From positions 3,782,001 through 3,846,000 of the forward strand of contig NZ_AP022609.1 in NCBI RefSeq assembly GCF_010729485.1: DNA of 64,000 nucleotides. Direction: 5' to 3'. Under the pieces are notes generated by a model, which was not told the DNA's origin, did not search any database, and saw nothing but the letters and a program-made list of their open reading frames with translations. Positions within the stretch are counted from its first letter, which is position 1; every line of letters begins with the position of its first letter. Shown piece by piece: positions 29,070-38,628 of this stretch. The translations under genes and the position numbers were made by a program. Source of the stretch: Mycolicibacter hiberniae. GTDB lineage: Bacteria; Actinomycetota; Actinomycetes; Mycobacteriales; Mycobacteriaceae.

Positions 29070-29954
29070 ATGACTGACGACGAGCTGGCCGGCCTCTCGG
29101 AGTTCGCGCTGTTGCGCGGCAATGCCGAGCAGGCCGGTCTCACCGGGCCCTTACCGGTGGTAGAACGCATCGACACCGGGGAGATCAGCGCACTGCGGTG
29201 GGGGGCGGCCCGGCCGCGGGTGGTGTTCCTGCATGGCGGCGCGCAGAACGCGCACACCTGGGACACCGTCATCCTGGGCCTCGGGGAGCCCGCGCTGGCG
29301 GTGGATCTGCCGGGACACGGCCGCTCAGCGTGGCGCGACGACGGCGACTATTCGCCGCAGCGCAACGCCGCCACGCTGGCCCCGGTACTGCACGAGCTGG
29401 CACCGGATGCCGAGCTGGTGGTCGGTATGTCACTGGGCGGGTTGACCGCTATTCGGTTGGCGGCCACCGCGCCGGAGCTGGTGCGGCGGTTGGCGATCGT
29501 GGATGTCACGCCCTCGGCGTTGCAACGCCATGCCGACATGAGTGCCGCACAGCGCGGGACGGTCGCATTGGCCCAAGGGGAACGGAGCTTCCCGGATTTC
29601 GCCTCGCTGCTGGCCGTCACCAAAGCCGCGGCGCCGCACCGGGATGCCGAGTCGTTGCGGCGCGGGCTGCTGCACAACACCCGCCGGCTGCCGGACGGCA
29701 GCTGGACGTGGCGCTACGACACGATGCGCTCCGTCGGCGACTTCACCGAGCTGTGGACCGATGTCTCGGCGATCACCGCCCCCACCACGTTGATCCGCGG
29801 CGGGGACTCGGCGTTCGTCACCGCCGCGGACGTCGCCGAGTACGCCCAGCGTTCGCCGGGCCTGACCGCCCACGTGGTCTCCGGCGCCGGGCACTCGGTG
29901 CAGAGCGATCGGCCGCGGGTCCTGGTCGAGCTGCTGCGCACCACCCTTGCCTGA
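29070..29954 (+). CDS. Alpha/beta hydrolase (Rv0045c-like esterase)
   Basis: 294 residues. Alpha/beta hydrolase fold with oxyanion HGGAQN (about residues 55-60), DLPGHGRS, nucleophile in GMSLGG (Ser near residue 118) and terminal His in GAGHSVQ. The M. tuberculosis relative Rv0045c is a short-chain esterase. Natural substrate unknown. It follows ino1 closely in the same direction; a link to inositol metabolism is only positional. Confidence 0.88.
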   Translation: MTDDELAGLSEFALLRGNAEQAGLTGPLPVVERIDTGEISALRWGAARPRVVFLHGGAQNAHTWDTVILGLGEPALAVDLPGHGRSAWRDDGDYSPQRNAATLAPVLHELAPDAELVVGMSLGGLTAIRLAATAPELVRRLAIVDVTPSALQRHADMSAAQRGTVALAQGERSFPDFASLLAVTKAAAPHRDAESLRRGLLHNTRRLPDGSWTWRYDTMRSVGDFTELWTDVSAITAPTTLIRGGDSAFVTAADVAEYAQRSPGLTAHVVSGAGHSVQSDRPRVLVELLRTTLA

Positions 29955-30021
29955 CACCGGCGGGGGCGGAGCCGGCCGCAACCGCCGAACGACCCATCGA
30001 TTCCGGGGATAAGGTGACCAG

Positions 30022-30819
30022 ATGGCCCGACCCATCCGCATCGGGGTGCAAATACAGCCGCAACACGCGCCGCATTACGGCGCGATCCGTGACGCTGTCC
30101 GGCGATGCGAAGACATCGGCGTCGACATCGCCTTCAACTGGGACCACTTCTTCCCGCTGTACGGCGACCGCGACGGTCCGCACTTCGAGTGCTGGACGAT
30201 GCTGGCCGCCTGGGCCGAACAGACCTCCCGCATCGAGATCGGTGCCCTGGTGTCCTGCAACTCCTACCGCAACCCGCAACTGCTGGCCGACATGGCCCGC
30301 ACCGTCGACCACATCGGCGGGGGCCGGCTCATCCTGGGTATCGGCGCGGGGTGGAAGCTTCGGGACTACCGCGAGTACGGCTACGAGTTCGGTACCGCGG
30401 GCAGCCGGCTCGATGACCTCGCGGACGCACTGCCGCTCATCAAAACCCGCCTGGCTCAGCTCAATCCGCCACCCACCCGCGCGATCCCGACACTGATCGG
30501 GGGCGGCGGCGAACGCAAGACGCTGCGCCTGGTCGCCGAGTACGCCGACATGTGGCACAGCTTCGCCGACGCCGACAGCTATCCGCACAAGGCGCAGGTT
30601 CTGGCCCAGCACTGCGCCGCCGTCGGGCGTGACCCCGGCGAGATCGAACACTCCGCGGCGGTCGGCGGCGAGACCGGGCGCTCCCCCATCAGCGACGTGC
30701 TCGCCGAGGCCGACGCGTTGACGGCACTGGGAGTGAGCCTGTTGACCATCGGCAGCAGCGGCCCCGACTACGACCTGGGCGCCGCCGAGGCGCTGTGTCG
30801 ATGGCGCGACCAGCGCTGA
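30022..30819 (+). CDS. LLM-class F420-dependent oxidoreductase (Rv0044c-like)
   Basis: 265 residues. Luciferase-like TIM barrel: RIGVQIQPQHAPHY at the start, FNWDHFFPLYG, the LADMARTVDHIGGGRLILGIGAG block (about 90-112) typical of F420-dependent enzymes, and IPTLIGGGGERKTLRLVAEYADMW. The cofactor assignment is from the family; the substrate is unknown. Its end overlaps the start of the ABC importer gene, so they are translated from one message. Confidence 0.9.
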   Translation: MARPIRIGVQIQPQHAPHYGAIRDAVRRCEDIGVDIAFNWDHFFPLYGDRDGPHFECWTMLAAWAEQTSRIEIGALVSCNSYRNPQLLADMARTVDHIGGGRLILGIGAGWKLRDYREYGYEFGTAGSRLDDLADALPLIKTRLAQLNPPPTRAIPTLIGGGGERKTLRLVAEYADMWHSFADADSYPHKAQVLAQHCAAVGRDPGEIEHSAAVGGETGRSPISDVLAEADALTALGVSLLTIGSSGPDYDLGAAEALCRWRDQR

Positions 30820-32585
30820 GGCTGGCGGCGCTCTTCGCCACCTGGGCGATCGTGGCCGGTATGGCCGCGGCGCCACCGGCCGGTGCCAGGCCGGATCTGT
30901 GCACCCCGCCCGGGCAAGAGGCCGCCGTCGCCTTGCCGGGCAACCTCGCCAACGCCAAGCGGCCGCGCGAGGACAAATACACCACCGCCGGCGTCGAGCC
31001 GCTGAGCTCGATCGACGTGAGCAAGCTGGGGCTGGGCACCCCCGGTGTGCTGACGGTCGGCACCCTGACCGAAAGCCCGCCGACCAACTGCATCACCGCC
31101 ACCGGCCGCTACAGCGGGTTCGACAACGAGCTGTTGCGGGCCATCGCCAAAAAGCTGGGCCTGCGAATCCAATTCGTCGGCACCGACTTCTTCGGTCTGC
31201 TCGCCCAGGTGGAGTCCGGCCGGTTCGACGTCGGTTCGGCCTCGATCAACGCCACCGAGGAACGCCGCCGCATGGTGGGCTTCACCAACGGCTACGACTT
31301 CGGCTACATGGCGCTGGTGGTCCCGGCCGGCTCCGGCATCACCGGCTTTGACGCCGTGGCCCGCGGTCAGCGGATCGCCGTGGTTCAGGGCACCGTGGAA
31401 GACGCCTACGTGGTCGACACCCTCGAATTCCAACCGGTGCGCTTCCCTGACTCGATCACGCTGTACGCCAGCCTGAAAAGCCGCCAGGTCGACGCGTGGG
31501 TGGCGCCGTCGCTGACCGCGCTGAACCTGCTCAAGCCCGGCGACCCGGCACAGATCATCGGCTACACCTTCACTCCGGCCGGCTTCGAGGCCTACGCGGT
31601 GGCCAAGCGAAACCAGGCACTGATCTCGGCCCTGAATGCCGGTCTGGACGCAGTGATCGACGACGGCACCTGGCCGCAGCTCTTCACCGACTGGGTGCCG
31701 CGACCCCTGCCGCCGGACTGGCAACCGGGGTCGAAATCGGCCGCAACGCCGCATCTGCCGGACTTCGCCGCGATCGCGGCCCGGCATCACCGGCCCGAGG
31801 CCGACCAGAGCTATGCACCCAAATCGACACTGGCGCAGCTTCGTGACTCCTTCTTCGACTGGCACCTGTACCGGCGCGCCCTGCCGGAGCTGATCAAGAC
31901 GGGTCTGCCCAACACCTTGCTGCTGACCGTGAGCGGCGGCGCCATCGGCTTGGTGGCCGGACTGGGCCTGGCGGTCGCAGGCATCTCGCGCAGCCGGTGG
32001 CTGCGCTGGCCGGCCCGGGTGTACACCGACATCTTCCGGGGCCTGCCCGAAGTCTTGATCATCCTGCTGATCGGCTTGGCGGTCGGGCCGCTGGTGAGCG
32101 GACTGACGCACAACAATCCCTACCCGCTGGGCATTGCGGCACTGGGGCTGACGGCCGCGGCCTACATCGGGGAGATCCTGCGCTCGGGCATTCAGAGCGT
32201 GGAGTCCGGCCAGCTGGAGGCCTCGCGGGCGCTGGGCTTCGGTTACCCGGCCGCGATGCGGCTGGTGGTGATCCCGCAAGGGATCCGGCGGGTGCTCCCA
32301 GCGCTGGTCAACCAGTTCATCGCGCTGCTGAAAGCCTCGGCGCTGCTGTACTTCCTGGGCCTGGTCGCCGGTCAGCGGGAACTGTTCCAGGTGGCCCGCG
32401 ACTACAACGCCCAGACCGGCAGCCTGTCTCCGCTGGTGGCGGCGGGCCTGCTGTACCTGGCCCTGACCATCCCGCTGACGCATCTGGTGAACGTCGTCGA
32501 TCAGCGGTTGCGGCGCGGACGTCCCGCCGACGTCGACGACTCCGTGGAGCTGCGCCCGGCGATCTCGAGTCAGGAGATGACGTGA
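30801..32585 (+). CDS. Amino-acid ABC importer, binding protein fused to permease
   Basis: 594 residues from ATG 30801 (GTG 30795 possible). A signal peptide (about 1-27, ending AGARP) leads a type 3 solute-binding domain (about 70-305: GRYSGFDNELLRAIAKKLGL, GSASINATEERR), then a His/Met-type permease domain (about 355-570) with about five TM segments and the EAA loop AYIGEILRSGIQSVESGQLEASRALGF at about 455-482. Fusion of binding protein and permease is known in GlnPQ-type systems. Substrate is probably a polar amino acid such as glutamine (inference). Overlaps the ATPase gene by 4 bases. Confidence 0.91.
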   Translation: MARPALRLAALFATWAIVAGMAAAPPAGARPDLCTPPGQEAAVALPGNLANAKRPREDKYTTAGVEPLSSIDVSKLGLGTPGVLTVGTLTESPPTNCITATGRYSGFDNELLRAIAKKLGLRIQFVGTDFFGLLAQVESGRFDVGSASINATEERRRMVGFTNGYDFGYMALVVPAGSGITGFDAVARGQRIAVVQGTVEDAYVVDTLEFQPVRFPDSITLYASLKSRQVDAWVAPSLTALNLLKPGDPAQIIGYTFTPAGFEAYAVAKRNQALISALNAGLDAVIDDGTWPQLFTDWVPRPLPPDWQPGSKSAATPHLPDFAAIAARHHRPEADQSYAPKSTLAQLRDSFFDWHLYRRALPELIKTGLPNTLLLTVSGGAIGLVAGLGLAVAGISRSRWLRWPARVYTDIFRGLPEVLIILLIGLAVGPLVSGLTHNNPYPLGIAALGLTAAAYIGEILRSGIQSVESGQLEASRALGFGYPAAMRLVVIPQGIRRVLPALVNQFIALLKASALLYFLGLVAGQRELFQVARDYNAQTGSLSPLVAAGLLYLALTIPLTHLVNVVDQRLRRGRPADVDDSVELRPAISSQEMT

Positions 32586-33325
32586 CGGCTACCCCTCGAG
32601 ACCCGGTGTCGCTGGCTGCCAAAGGGATTCAGCTGTCCTTCGGCAAGAATCAGGTGTTGCGCGGGGTGGACCTCGATGTACCGGCGGGCACCACCGCGGC
32701 GGTGATCGGACCGTCCGGTTCCGGCAAATCGACGATGCTGCGCACCTTGAACCGGCTGCATGAACCCCACGCCGGCGATATCCTGCTGGGCGGCCGTTCG
32801 GTGCTCAACGACGACCCCGACCAACTGCGCCAGCGGATCGGGATGGTGTTCCAGCACTTCAACCTGTTCCCGCACCGCAGCGTGCTGGACAACATCACCC
32901 TTGCGCCGCGCAAGCTGCGCAGCATGCCCGACGACGCCGCACGCGAGCTCGCGTTGGGACTGCTGGATCGCGTCGGGTTGCGAAACAAGGCCCGCGCCCG
33001 GCCGGCGGCGCTCTCCGGCGGCCAGCAGCAGCGGGTGGCGATCGCCCGTGCGCTGGCGATGGAGCCGCAGGTGATGTTGTTCGACGAGGCCACCTCGGCG
33101 CTGGACCCGGAATTGGTCAAGGGGATTCTGGCGCTGATCGCCGAACTGGGCGCCGACGGCATGACGATGGTGGTGGTCACCCACGAGATGGGCTTCGCAC
33201 GCTCGGCCTCGGACACGGTGGTCTTCATGGACCGGGGCACGGTGGTCGAGTCCGGCCCGCCCGATCAGATGTTTGACCAGCCGGCCACCGAGCGGCTGCA
33301 GAAATTTTTGTCTCAGGTGTTGTGA
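32582..33325 (+). CDS. Amino-acid ABC transporter ATP-binding protein (GlnQ-like)
   Basis: 247 residues from GTG 32582, whose GTGA overlaps the stop of the permease gene. Walker A GPSGSGKST (about 39-47), Q-loop VFQHFNLFPHRSVLDN, signature LSGGQQQR, Walker B VMLFDEATSALD, and the H-loop in VVVTHEMGFA. Typical polar amino-acid uptake ATPase, partner of the fused binding protein-permease just upstream; together they form a complete two-gene importer. Confidence 0.94.
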   Translation: MTATPRDPVSLAAKGIQLSFGKNQVLRGVDLDVPAGTTAAVIGPSGSGKSTMLRTLNRLHEPHAGDILLGGRSVLNDDPDQLRQRIGMVFQHFNLFPHRSVLDNITLAPRKLRSMPDDAARELALGLLDRVGLRNKARARPAALSGGQQQRVAIARALAMEPQVMLFDEATSALDPELVKGILALIAELGADGMTMVVVTHEMGFARSASDTVVFMDRGTVVESGPPDQMFDQPATERLQKFLSQVL

Positions 33326-33368
33326 CAGCAAACTTCGGCGACTGTCTCCCCCAATAGAAGCGGCCCGT

Positions 33369-33382
33369 TAGACTGGCGAACT
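33369..33382 (+). promoter_or_regulatory. Leaderless promoter of the marR gene
   Basis: TAGACT (33369-33374) lies 8 bases before the ATG at 33383; no ribosome site. Confidence 0.45.
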
Positions 33383-33895
33383 ATGACGGAGAGCACGGCC
33401 GATACGCCGCAGGTGACGGCGGTCGCGGAGAGCTTGCACCGTTCGCTGTCCCGATTGTTCGCGATACTGCGGCGCGGGGACATCAGCGGAGGCACGCCGA
33501 CCGGCGAGCTGACGCTGGCTCAGCTGTCGATCCTGGTCACGCTGCTCGACCGGGGACCCATCCGGATGACCGAGCTGGCCGCCCACGAACGCGTCCGTAC
33601 CCCCACCACGACGGTGGCGATCCGCCGGCTGGAGAAGATCGGGCTGGTCAAGCGCAGCCGGGATCCCTCCGACCTTCGTGCGGTCCTTGTCGACATCACC
33701 CCGGAGGGGCTGGCGAGTCACCGCGATTCGCTGGCAAACCGGCACGCCGCCCTGGCGGCAATGCTGAACAAGCTCAGCCAAGAGGAGCTGGACACGCTGA
33801 CCCGGGCGCTGGAGCCGTTGGAGCGGCTGGCCACCTGCGACCTCGCCGACGCGGCCCCCGCCGATGACGCGGACTGCCCGGTGGACTGCGGTTGA
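33383..33895 (+). CDS. MarR-family transcriptional regulator (Rv0042c-like)
   Basis: 170 residues. Winged-helix region about 45-110: LTLAQLSILVTLLDRGPIRMTELA, RTPTTTVAIRRLEKIGLVKR and the wing RDPSDLRAVLVDITPEG. The C-terminus carries three cysteines (ATCDLA and DCPVDCG), which might sense thiol oxidation (inference). Its stop overlaps the SDR start by one base (TGATG at 33893-33897), so the pair is an operon. Confidence 0.9.
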   Translation: MTESTADTPQVTAVAESLHRSLSRLFAILRRGDISGGTPTGELTLAQLSILVTLLDRGPIRMTELAAHERVRTPTTTVAIRRLEKIGLVKRSRDPSDLRAVLVDITPEGLASHRDSLANRHAALAAMLNKLSQEELDTLTRALEPLERLATCDLADAAPADDADCPVDCG

Positions 33896-34560
33896 TGCCG
33901 ACGGCCCTGATCACCGGCGCCGGCGGTGGTATCGGTTCGGCGATCGCGGCCGCACTGGCGCCCACCCACACCCTGCTGCTGGCCGGCCGGCCGTCTGAGC
34001 GGCTGGACGCAGTAGCCCAGCGCCTGGGCGCCACGACCTGGCCCCTGGACCTCGCCGACACCGAGGAGATCGAGGCGGCCACCGAGATCGTCGACGAGCT
34101 CGATGTGCTGGTGCACAACGCCGGGGTGATGCTGCCCGGGGCGGCCGGGGAGTCCTGCATCGAGGAGTGGCGGGCCACCTTCGAGGTGAACGTGTTCGGC
34201 GCCGTGGCGCTGACCCTGGCCCTGCTCCCCGCCCTGCGCCAGGCCCGCGGACAGGTGGTCTTCATCAACTCTGGCGCCGGACAACGGGTTTCCGCGGGGA
34301 TGGCGTCGTATTCGGCGAGCAAGTTCGCGCTGCGGGCGTTCGCGGATTCGCTGCGCAATGACGAGCCTGCCCTGCGGGTCACCACCGTCTACCCCGGTCG
34401 GGTAGACACCGAGATGCAGCAGGACCTGGTGGCCTATGAGGGCGGCGAGTACGACGCGGGCCGCTTCCTGCGGCCCGAAACCGTCGCCGAAGTGGTGGCC
34501 GCCGCGCTGCGCACCCCGGCCGAGGCCCAGCTACAGGAAGTGGTGGTCCGGCCGCGCTGA
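33895..34560 (+). CDS. Short-chain dehydrogenase/reductase
   Basis: 221 residues. Classical SDR: NAD(P) motif TGAGGGIG (residues about 8-15), LAGRP arginine favouring NADPH, HNAGV (about 79-83), catalytic Ser in INSGAGQR and YSASKFALRAF (YxxxK near residue 142). Substrate unknown. Coupled to marR upstream and convergent with leuS (11 bases between stops). Confidence 0.9.
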   Translation: MPTALITGAGGGIGSAIAAALAPTHTLLLAGRPSERLDAVAQRLGATTWPLDLADTEEIEAATEIVDELDVLVHNAGVMLPGAAGESCIEEWRATFEVNVFGAVALTLALLPALRQARGQVVFINSGAGQRVSAGMASYSASKFALRAFADSLRNDEPALRVTTVYPGRVDTEMQQDLVAYEGGEYDAGRFLRPETVAEVVAAALRTPAEAQLQEVVVRPR

Positions 34561-34571
34561 GGCAGGGCCGC

Positions 34572-37457
34572 TCACACCACCAGGTTGACCAATCGGCCCG
34601 GTACCACGATCAGCTTCTTCACCTCAGCGCCGGACAGGAAGGCCTGCACCTTCTCGTCGGCCAGGGCAGCGGCCTTGATCGTCTCGGCGTCCGCGTCGGC
34701 CGCGACCGTGACCAGTCCTCGCTTCTTGCCGTTGACCTGTACCGGGTAGTCCACGGTGTCGGTCACCAGATAGGCCGGGTCGGCCGCCGGGAACGGTCCG
34801 TGCGCCAGGGAGGAATCGTGGCCCAGCCGCTGCCACAGCTCCTCGGCCAGGTGCGGCGCCAGCGGCGCGAGCATCAGCACCAGCGGTTCGACGGCTGCCG
34901 GCGGAACGGAGTCGCGGTGCTGTTTGGTCAAGTGGTTGGTGTACTCGATCAGCTTGGCTGCCGCAGTGTTGTTGCGCAGTGCCGCATAGTCTTCCGACAC
35001 CCCGAGGATGGTGCGGTGCAACAGTCGCAGCGTCTCGAGGTCCGGTTCGCCGTCGAGCACCCGGGTGTCACCGGTCTCCTCGTCGACCACCAACCGCCAC
35101 ACCCGCTGCAGGAAGCGGTGCGCGCCGACCACGTCCTTGGTGGCCCACGGACGCGACATCTCCAGCGGCCCCATCGACATCTCGTAGACGCGCAGGGTGT
35201 CCGCGCCGTAGCTGTCGCAGATCTCGTCGGGCGACACCGAGTTCTTCAGGCTCTTGCCCATCTTGCCGAACTCGGCGAACACCTCGGTGTCGCCGTCGGC
35301 GCCCGGCAGGTAGAACTTGCCGTCGCGCTCCACCACGTCGGCGGCCGCCACATAGGTGCCGCGGGCGTCGGTGTAGGCGGCGGCCTGGATGTAGCCCTGG
35401 TTGACCAACCGACGGTAGGGCTCGCGCGAGCTGACGTATCCGAGGTCGTAGAGCACCTTGTGCCAGAACCGGGAATACAGCAGATGCAGCACCGCGTGCT
35501 CGACGCCACCGACGTAGAGGTCCACCCCACCCGGGTCGTCGGGGCCGTGCTCGGCCGGCCGCGGCCCCATCCAGTAGACCTCGTTCTCGGGCGCACAGAA
35601 TCGTTCGGCGTTGTGCGGGTCGGTGTAGCGCAGCTCGTACCAGGAACTCCCGGCCCACTGCGGCATCACATTGGTGTCGCGGGTGTAAGGCCGCAGACCG
35701 TCGCCGAGGTCCAGATCGACATGCACCCAGTCGGTTGCCTTGGCCAGCGGCGGCGACGGCTCGCTGTCGGCGTCGTCGGGGTCGAACAGCACCGGCGAGT
35801 AGTCCCCCACATCGGGTAGCTCAACCGGCAGCGCCGCCGAGTCCAAGGCGTGCGGACGGCCGTCGTCGTCGTAGACGATGGGGAACGGCTCTCCCCAGTA
35901 CCGCTGCCGAGCGAAAAGCCAGTCACGCAGCTTGTATTCGATGCGCGCCCACCCGCGGCCGTCGGATTCCAGCCGCTGCGTCATGGCCTTCTTGGCCTCG
36001 TCGACGGTCATCCCGTCCAGCGGGCCGGAGTTGACCAGGGTGCCGTCGCCGGCGTAAGCCGACTCCGAAACATCGCCGCCGGCAATGACTTCCAGTATGG
36101 GCAGGCCGAACTCGGTGGCGAACTCCCAGTCCCGCTGGTCGTGTCCGGGGACCGCCATGATGGCGCCGGTGCCGTAGCCGGCCAGCACATAGTCGGCGAT
36201 GAAGATCGGGACCTGTTGGCCGTTGGCCGGGTTGATGGCGTAACTGCCCAGGAACACACCGGTTTTGGTCTTGTTCTCCTGGCGTTCCAGGTCGGACTTC
36301 GCCGCGATCGCCTTCCGGTAGTCGGCGACGGCCGCGGCGGGGTCGGCCGCACCGAAGGTCCAGCGCTGGTCCACCCCATCGGGCCACTCGGCGACGGTCA
36401 GCCGGTCGACCAGCTCGTGCTCGGGTGCCAGCACCAGATAGGTGGCGCCGAACAGAGTGTCGGGGCGGGTGGTGAAGACCTCGATGTCCACCGCCTGGCC
36501 GTCGGTGGCGGTGGCGCCGAACAGTGCCGCCGCGCCGGTGGAGCGTCCGATCCAGTTGCGCTGCATGGTCTTGACCTTCTCCGGCCAGTCCAGCACGTCC
36601 AGGTCGTCGAGCAGTCGGTCGGAGTAGGCGGTGATGCGCATCATCCACTGCCGCAAGCGCTTCCGGAAGACCGGGAAGTTGCCGCGATCGCTGCGCCCGT
36701 CGGCGGTGACTTCTTCGTTGGCCAGCACGGTGCCCAGCCCGGGACACCAGTTGACCATCGAGTCCGAGCGGTAGACGAGCCGGTGACCGTCGATGACGTC
36801 TGCGCGCTCACCGGCCGACAGGCTTGCCCAGTCCCGGCCGTCGGCCAGGGTGCGTGCTCCGGAGTCGAATTCGGCGATCAGCTCACTGATCGGGCGGGCC
36901 TTGTTCGTGCTGGTGTCGAACCAGGCGTTGTAGATCTGCAGGAAGATCCACTGCGTCCACTTGTAGAAGTCGACGTCGGTGGTGGAGAAACTGCGCCGGC
37001 TGTCGTGGCCGAGTCCCAGGCGCCGCAGTTGCCGGCGGAAGTTCTCAATGTTGGCCTCGGTGCGGATCCGCGGGTGCGTGCCGGTCTGCACGGCGTACTG
37101 CTCGGCGGGCAGGCCGAACGCGTCGAAGCCCAGGGCGTGCAGCACGTTGTGCCCGGTCATCCGGAAGTACCGGGCGTAGACGTCGGTGGCGATGTAGCCG
37201 AGCGGGTGCCCGACGTGCAAGCCGTCGCCGGACGGGTAGGGAAACATGTCCTGGACGAACATCTTGTCGGCGGGCACCGCCGAGCCGTCCGCGGGTGCCA
37301 GTGAGCCGACCGGGTTGGCGACGTTGAAGGTCCCCTCCCGTTCCCACCGCTGCTGCCAGGTGTCTTCGACCCGGCCGGCCAGCGCCGCGGTGTAGCGGTG
37401 CGGGGGTGTCTGGTCGCTGGGTTCGCCGGGTCCCTGGGCGGTCGGGGCTTCGTTCAC
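34572..37457 (-). CDS. leuS: Leucyl-tRNA synthetase
   Basis: 961 residues from GTG 37457 (VNEAPTAQG). Class I synthetase: [13 protein letters not shown] (HIGH motif), the CP1 editing domain with [15 protein letters not shown] and the conserved D of [16 protein letters not shown], the KMSKS loop as KMGKSLKNS, and the anticodon-binding region. C-terminal VQVNGKKRG domain present. The frame is open to 37499, but a TACCCT -10 box 6 bases before 37457 supports the shorter start. No tRNA or T-box is seen upstream. Confidence 0.97.
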   Translation of the reverse strand: MNEAPTAQGPGEPSDQTPPHRYTAALAGRVEDTWQQRWEREGTFNVANPVGSLAPADGSAVPADKMFVQDMFPYPSGDGLHVGHPLGYIATDVYARYFRMTGHNVLHALGFDAFGLPAEQYAVQTGTHPRIRTEANIENFRRQLRRLGLGHDSRRSFSTTDVDFYKWTQWIFLQIYNAWFDTSTNKARPISELIAEFDSGARTLADGRDWASLSAGERADVIDGHRLVYRSDSMVNWCPGLGTVLANEEVTADGRSDRGNFPVFRKRLRQWMMRITAYSDRLLDDLDVLDWPEKVKTMQRNWIGRSTGAAALFGATATDGQAVDIEVFTTRPDTLFGATYLVLAPEHELVDRLTVAEWPDGVDQRWTFGAADPAAAVADYRKAIAAKSDLERQENKTKTGVFLGSYAINPANGQQVPIFIADYVLAGYGTGAIMAVPGHDQRDWEFATEFGLPILEVIAGGDVSESAYAGDGTLVNSGPLDGMTVDEAKKAMTQRLESDGRGWARIEYKLRDWLFARQRYWGEPFPIVYDDDGRPHALDSAALPVELPDVGDYSPVLFDPDDADSEPSPPLAKATDWVHVDLDLGDGLRPYTRDTNVMPQWAGSSWYELRYTDPHNAERFCAPENEVYWMGPRPAEHGPDDPGGVDLYVGGVEHAVLHLLYSRFWHKVLYDLGYVSSREPYRRLVNQGYIQAAAYTDARGTYVAAADVVERDGKFYLPGADGDTEVFAEFGKMGKSLKNSVSPDEICDSYGADTLRVYEMSMGPLEMSRPWATKDVVGAHRFLQRVWRLVVDEETGDTRVLDGEPDLETLRLLHRTILGVSEDYAALRNNTAAAKLIEYTNHLTKQHRDSVPPAAVEPLVLMLAPLAPHLAEELWQRLGHDSSLAHGPFPAADPAYLVTDTVDYPVQVNGKKRGLVTVAADADAETIKAAALADEKVQAFLSGAEVKKLIVVPGRLVNLVV

Positions 37458-37469
37458 CTCAACAGGGTA
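37458..37469 (-). promoter_or_regulatory. Leaderless promoter of leuS
   Basis: TACCCT (minus, 37464-37469) ends 6 bases before the GTG at 37457. Confidence 0.45.
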
Positions 37470-37642
37470 AAGGGCACGGTTTCCGGGGTCGTTCGGCACA
37501 GCTTGGTATCAGTTGGATTGCGACCCGGTGAGAGCTTCGTTCCAGGTCGGTTGCGGCTCTGGTAGCACCGTTGCCGTCTGGCTACCGTCGTCTCACGGCT
37601 TGGAGGCACCGTTGCCCGGCCCGCCCCGGAAGGACCCTGGAG

Positions 37643-38605
37643 ATGACGAACACCGTGCACCGCTGGCGACTTCTTTTCGGCTGCACCGCCGTCATGGCGG
37701 CGGGCTTTGCCGGCCTTCCCACCGTCGCGGCCGATCCGTTGGTCCCGACCCCGTCGACCCCCTACGGGCCGCCCGCCCACGCGGCGTCGGCTCCGGTGAC
37801 CGTGCCGCTGCCGGCGTCGCCGCGGCCGGTGGCCCCCGCACCGTCGGGCATGCCCACCACCGCGGGTGCCGTCGCGGCGCCGGCCCCGCAGAGCGCCCTG
37901 CTGCCGGCCCCGCAGAGCGCCCTGCTGCCGGCCACGTCCGGCACGTTGCGGGACTACTTCGCGGCGAGGAAGGTGCAGCTGGAACCGCAACAGGCCGCCG
38001 GTTTCAGCGCGCTGAACATCACCCTGCCGATGCCCGCGGGCTGGACCCACGTTCCCGACCCCAATGTGCCCGACGCGTTCGCGGTGATCGCCGACCGGCG
38101 CGGCGGATCGCTCTACACCCCCAATGCGCAGGTCGTGGTGTACCGGCTGGACGGCCAGTTCGATCCCAAAGAAGCCATCACCCACGGCTTCGTCGACAGC
38201 CAGTCGCTGATGGCCTGGCAGACCACCAACGCCTCCCTGGAGGACTTCAACGGCTTCCCCGCCTCGATCATCGAGGGGACCTACCGCGACGGTGACTTGA
38301 CGCTGAACACCTCACGACGCCATGTGATCGTGCCCAGCGGCGATGCCGCGTATCTGGTGTCGCTGACCGTGACGACCGGCGCGGGACGCGCCATCGGCAT
38401 CGCCCCCGCCACCGACGGGATCGTCAACGGCTTCCGCGTCGAGCTGCCCGGCGACACCCCGCCGCCCGTGGCACCCGCGGCGCCTGCCCCGCCGGTGCAG
38501 TCAGGCACGGTGCGTCACCAGCTGGGCACCATCCCGCCGCCCGCCGCGCCGCCCGCCCCGGCGCAGTCCGGCACGATCCGCCACCAGGTGGGCACCGCCG
38601 GCTGA
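37643..38605 (+). CDS. Secreted proline-rich Mtc28-like antigen (LpqN/LpqT-type fold)
   Basis: 320 residues. Signal peptide 1-30 (LLFGCTAVMAAGFAGLPTVAADP), a Pro/Ala-rich spacer (about 31-100), then a folded domain (about 105-275) of the LpqN type, and a tail with two QSGT(V/I)RHQ(L/V)GT repeats. The 28-kDa proline-rich antigen Mtc28 (Rv0040c) has the same design. ATG 37643 preceded by GGAAGGA. The spacer contains a 24-bp perfect tandem duplication. Function unknown; divergent from leuS. Confidence 0.88.
   Translation: MTNTVHRWRLLFGCTAVMAAGFAGLPTVAADPLVPTPSTPYGPPAHAASAPVTVPLPASPRPVAPAPSGMPTTAGAVAAPAPQSALLPAPQSALLPATSGTLRDYFAARKVQLEPQQAAGFSALNITLPMPAGWTHVPDPNVPDAFAVIADRRGGSLYTPNAQVVVYRLDGQFDPKEAITHGFVDSQSLMAWQTTNASLEDFNGFPASIIEGTYRDGDLTLNTSRRHVIVPSGDAAYLVSLTVTTGAGRAIGIAPATDGIVNGFRVELPGDTPPPVAPAAPAPPVQSGTVRHQLGTIPPPAAPPAPAQSGTIRHQVGTAG
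37880..37927 (+). repeat. 24-bp perfect tandem repeat within the Mtc28-like gene
   Basis: Two identical 24-base units, 37880-37903 and 37904-37927, each encoding APQSALLP. In frame, so the length of the proline-rich spacer could vary between strains. Confidence 0.9.
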
Positions 38606-38616
38606 CCAGCGGATCG

Positions 38617-38628
38617 TATTGTGGACCC
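38617..38628 (+). promoter_or_regulatory. Leaderless promoter of the cysteine-tailed membrane protein gene
   Basis: TATTGT (38617-38622) lies 6 bases before the ATG at 38629. Confidence 0.4.

Noticed and set aside
27782..29272. 496-codon open frame on minus opposite ino1
   Set aside because: Shadow of ino1, which is beyond doubt; composition is Val/Asp/Gly/His-biased as expected for antisense.
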